Source: Treponema sp. (GTDB taxonomy: Bacteria > Spirochaetota > Spirochaetia > Treponematales > Breznakiellaceae). Taken from it: a stretch of DNA of 40,974 nucleotides. The notes beneath the pieces are model-generated. The model had not been told where the DNA came from. It searched no databases and saw nothing but the letters and a program-made list of their open reading frames with translations. Location of the stretch: positions 1-40,974 of the forward strand of contig JAISSH010000047.1 in the NCBI GenBank assembly GCA_031273265.1, in the 5' to 3' direction. Shown here in pieces: positions 39,387-40,974 of the stretch. Position 1 is the first letter of the stretch; each line of letters begins with the position of its first letter. Made by a program: the position numbers and the translations under genes.

Positions 39387-39955
39387 TTCTTTGCTGAAGC
39401 CCCGGTCGCCACGCCTGTGATTTTTTCGTTAATACCGCTGATAATTGAACGGGCGCTTCTGCCGTTATCCATAGCTTCCTGATACCTGCCCATCGCATGA
39501 TCAACTTCCGCCTGCTCCGTAACATCGCTCGCGTTGTTAAGTTCGCGGTTTAACTGATCATAGTTCAGCCTGAGTTGTCGATACCGCGCGCTGTTAATAT
39601 TTCTGGCGGTTTCATCAATTGCCGGTCTTAAGCCCGACAGCAGGGAAGCCGATTCATCCCTGACTCTGTTGGAGCCCGCCTTGCCTTCGGATATCGCTTT
39701 CTCCGCGTTGGATATTGCTTCGGCGGCATAGGTCTTGGCAGCGTCATAACGCTTGGAATCGGCTTCAACCTGCATTCGCCGCAGTGCGTCGCGCGCCCGC
39801 GCAAGGGTGCTTGCCGCGTACCTGACCACATCTTCGTCGCTTTCCGCCTTAAAAACCGCTTCTTTTGCGCTGTCCATTTCCGCTATCGGCGGCTTGGCGC
39901 AGCCCGAAACAAGGGCAAAAACAACACAAATGATAAGAACTAATTTGACTTTCAT
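39383..39955 (-). CDS. DUF4398-like helical lipoprotein
   Basis: The ATG at 39955 follows GGGAGGAG and starts MKVKLVLIICVVFALVSGC, a signal peptide with lipobox VSGC (Cys19), giving 190 residues. The mature protein is alpha-helical, with Ala-rich segments such as MDSAKEAVFKAESDEDVVRYAASTLARARDAL. That is the pattern of DUF4398 lipoproteins, which are common in spirochaetes. It probably forms a coiled coil in the periplasm. An extended -10 (TGT-TAAAAT) lies about 15-20 nt ahead of its start codon. It heads the operon with ilvH and the ATL gene. Confidence 0.83.
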   Translation of the reverse strand: MKVKLVLIICVVFALVSGCAKPPIAEMDSAKEAVFKAESDEDVVRYAASTLARARDALRRMQVEADSKRYDAAKTYAAEAISNAEKAISEGKAGSNRVRDESASLLSGLRPAIDETARNINSARYRQLRLNYDQLNRELNNASDVTEQAEVDHAMGRYQEAMDNGRSARSIISGINEKITGVATGASAKK

Positions 39956-40032
39956 ACGTACTCCTCCCTTCATTTTAACACATTTTCAAAAATATTTCCA
40001 GAATAAGCCGCCCCCGACCGCGTATTTTACCC

Positions 40033-40061
40033 TTGATCAATATCCCCATACGCTCTATTTT
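40033..40061 (+). promoter_or_regulatory. Promoter of the small membrane protein, predicted leaderless
   Basis: TTGATC (40033-40038) and TATTTT (40056-40061) are 17 nt apart; the -10 ends 6 nt before the ATG at 40068. The gap CAGTAT has no ribosome-binding site. Confidence 0.55.
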
Positions 40062-40076
40062 CAGTATATGGGGATA
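40041..40076 (+). promoter_or_regulatory. 10-bp inverted repeat around the -10 box and start codon
   Basis: TATCCCCATA (40041-40050) and TATGGGGATA (40067-40076) are perfect inverted copies separated by 16 nt. The left arm is in the promoter spacer and the right arm covers the start codon. With a start site at the ATG only the right arm would be transcribed, so a DNA operator is more likely than an RNA hairpin. Confidence 0.5.
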
Positions 40077-40478
40077 ATAAAACTTGTAAAATACGGGCTT
40101 TTTATTAATGAATGTATAAGGATATTATTCCTTGCCGCTTACGCGATTCTACAGCCGTCAGAACAGGCGGGAATCCCCAGATTTGTCTATATAACGCCGG
40201 CGGCTCTTTTTCCGATTATGGCGTTGTTTATATTGATAGATACCGCCCGCTACAGGGTCTATCTGCCGTTGTTTACGGCGGGGAAATGTATCGGCGTTTG
40301 TACCCTGCTTGTCTGGATTTTTTTTGCCGGACACCATACAATGATTACAGAATTTTCAGGCGTTGTTGTCGCGGAATTGTTTCTTTTAAGCGGCGATTTA
40401 TTTGCCATTGCCGTCGTTTTATTGATAATTAGAAGCGACAAAAAAACGACTGAAACGCCGGTTTTGGAGGATGATTGA
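40068..40478 (+). CDS. Small multi-pass membrane protein
   Basis: The ATG at 40068 (MGIIKLVKYGLFINECIRILF) gives 136 residues; the track's start at 39753 lies inside the opposite-strand lipoprotein gene. Four hydrophobic segments are visible, around 10-28, 44-60, 68-90 and 100-121, followed by a short charged tail (RSDKKTTETPVLEDD). No family is recognised. Its stop overlaps the start of the MinD-like ATPase (TGATG), so the two are coupled. It may anchor or control that ATPase at the membrane, which is inference. Confidence 0.7.
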   Translation: MGIIKLVKYGLFINECIRILFLAAYAILQPSEQAGIPRFVYITPAALFPIMALFILIDTARYRVYLPLFTAGKCIGVCTLLVWIFFAGHHTMITEFSGVVVAELFLLSGDLFAIAVVLLIIRSDKKTTETPVLEDD

Positions 40479-40974
40479 TGCGTATTATACCAATAGCGAG
40501 CGGAAAAGGCGGCGTTGGGAAATCCCTTGTCGCGGCGAATTTGGGAATCGCTTTGGCGCAGGCGGGACAGCGCGTGGTGCTTGCCGACCTCGACCTTGGG
40601 GCGTCGAATCTGCACCTTGTTTTGGGACACCAAGCGCCGCATATGGGCATTGGTACTTTTCTTAACAACATCAAGTCCGATTTTACCGAAGTAATCGCGG
40701 ATACCGATGTGCGCGGTTTGCGTTTTATTCCAGGCGACAATGAAATTCCCGGAACAGCGAACTTAAGCGCCAACCAGTTAAAATCGCTGGTAAAAAATCT
40801 TCTCGCCTTAAAAGAAGACACCGACATTTTAATACTTGACCTTGGAGCGGGAACTCATCAGTCTATTCTGGATTTTTTCCTGCTTTCAAATCAGGGCATA
40901 ATCGTCTCCGCTCCGGCTGTAACCGCGGTTTTAAACGCCTATGTATTTTTAAAGAACACCGTATTCCGCCTGAT
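40478..40974 (+). CDS. MinD/FlhG-like P-loop ATPase, 5' part
   Basis: The gene runs off the right edge with about 165 codons visible; the track does not list it. It starts MRIIPIASGKGGVGKSLVAANLG, the deviant Walker A of the MinD/ParA group, then VVLADLDLGASNLHLVLG and DILILDLGAGTHQSILDFF (Walker B-like). FlhG/YlxH proteins carry the same DLDLGxANLH-type pattern and control flagellar number and placement. MinD or a ParA relative remains possible without the C-terminus. GGAGG precedes the ATG. Confidence 0.85.
   Translation, partial: MRIIPIASGKGGVGKSLVAANLGIALAQAGQRVVLADLDLGASNLHLVLGHQAPHMGIGTFLNNIKSDFTEVIADTDVRGLRFIPGDNEIPGTANLSANQLKSLVKNLLALKEDTDILILDLGAGTHQSILDFFLLSNQGIIVSAPAVTAVLNAYVFLKNTVFRL

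Overview
The window looks like chromosomal DNA from a spirochaete of the Treponema group, probably a host-associated or gut type. The evidence is indirect: many short lipoproteins with relaxed spirochaete-like lipoboxes (FSGAC, LSGC, LNSC, CAC), the yebC-ruvC-ruvA-ruvB-queA gene order, a class III cyclase with a multi-pass membrane sensor, a NeuB-type synthase, a ParA/MinD-type ATPase and plant-polysaccharide enzymes. No rRNA, tRNA, CRISPR array or complete insertion sequence was seen. No gene-free stretch exceeds 300 bases. The largest gap (12634-12889) holds a degenerate repeat, promoters and NrdR boxes.

Layout. (1) 1-3054: the 5' end of asnS, a MazEF-like toxin-antitoxin pair, a tautomerase and lepA. 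(2) 3055-6063: an accessory stretch with a DUF4143-type ATPase bracketed by four copies of a 38-bp dyad element and by a ~105-bp direct repeat, then a very AT-rich exported protein, a 56-residue protein and a divergent XRE regulator. (3) 6086-13521: membrane proteins and lipoproteins, a UPRT-like phosphoribosyltransferase, a TPR lipoprotein, YlxP/DUF503, a GT4 glycosyltransferase, and nrdR behind an array of NrdR boxes, followed by a possible structured RNA and two terminators. (4) 13522-19921: membrane adenylate cyclase, family-4 UDG, priA, a TSCPD protein, queH and a TtcA-like thiolase. (5) 19939-26940: a carbohydrate locus with two tandem GH5 genes divergent from a GH43 and an SGNH esterase, with nadE following the esterase. 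(6) 26968-32594: one operon encoding a TonB-dependent receptor, a lipoprotein, ExbB, two ExbDs and TonB. (7) 32587-37359: queA, ruvB, ruvA, ruvC and yebC on the minus strand, interrupted by a plus-strand Phd-VapC module. (8) 37465-40974: NeuB-like synthase, an alkyltransferase-like protein, ilvH, a DUF4398-like lipoprotein, a small membrane protein and the start of a MinD/FlhG-like ATPase.

How the genes work together. The carbohydrate locus pairs an exported lipoprotein GH5 with GH5, GH43 and esterase enzymes that lack signal peptides. This suggests surface attack on a beta-glycan followed by intracellular trimming and deacetylation of oligosaccharides. The adjacent TonB system could power outer-membrane uptake of the products or of another ligand; that link is inference.

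Main points of interest. Many genes have a sigma70-like promoter whose -10 box ends 5-8 nt before the start codon, with no Shine-Dalgarno sequence in most cases; this points to leaderless mRNAs. The 38-bp dyad family around the ATPase looks like a dedicated regulatory or mobile element. Other points are the NrdR box array, the pseudoknot-like RNA after nrdR, the TA module splitting the ruv operon, and TonB's triplicated N-terminal segment and C10 tract.
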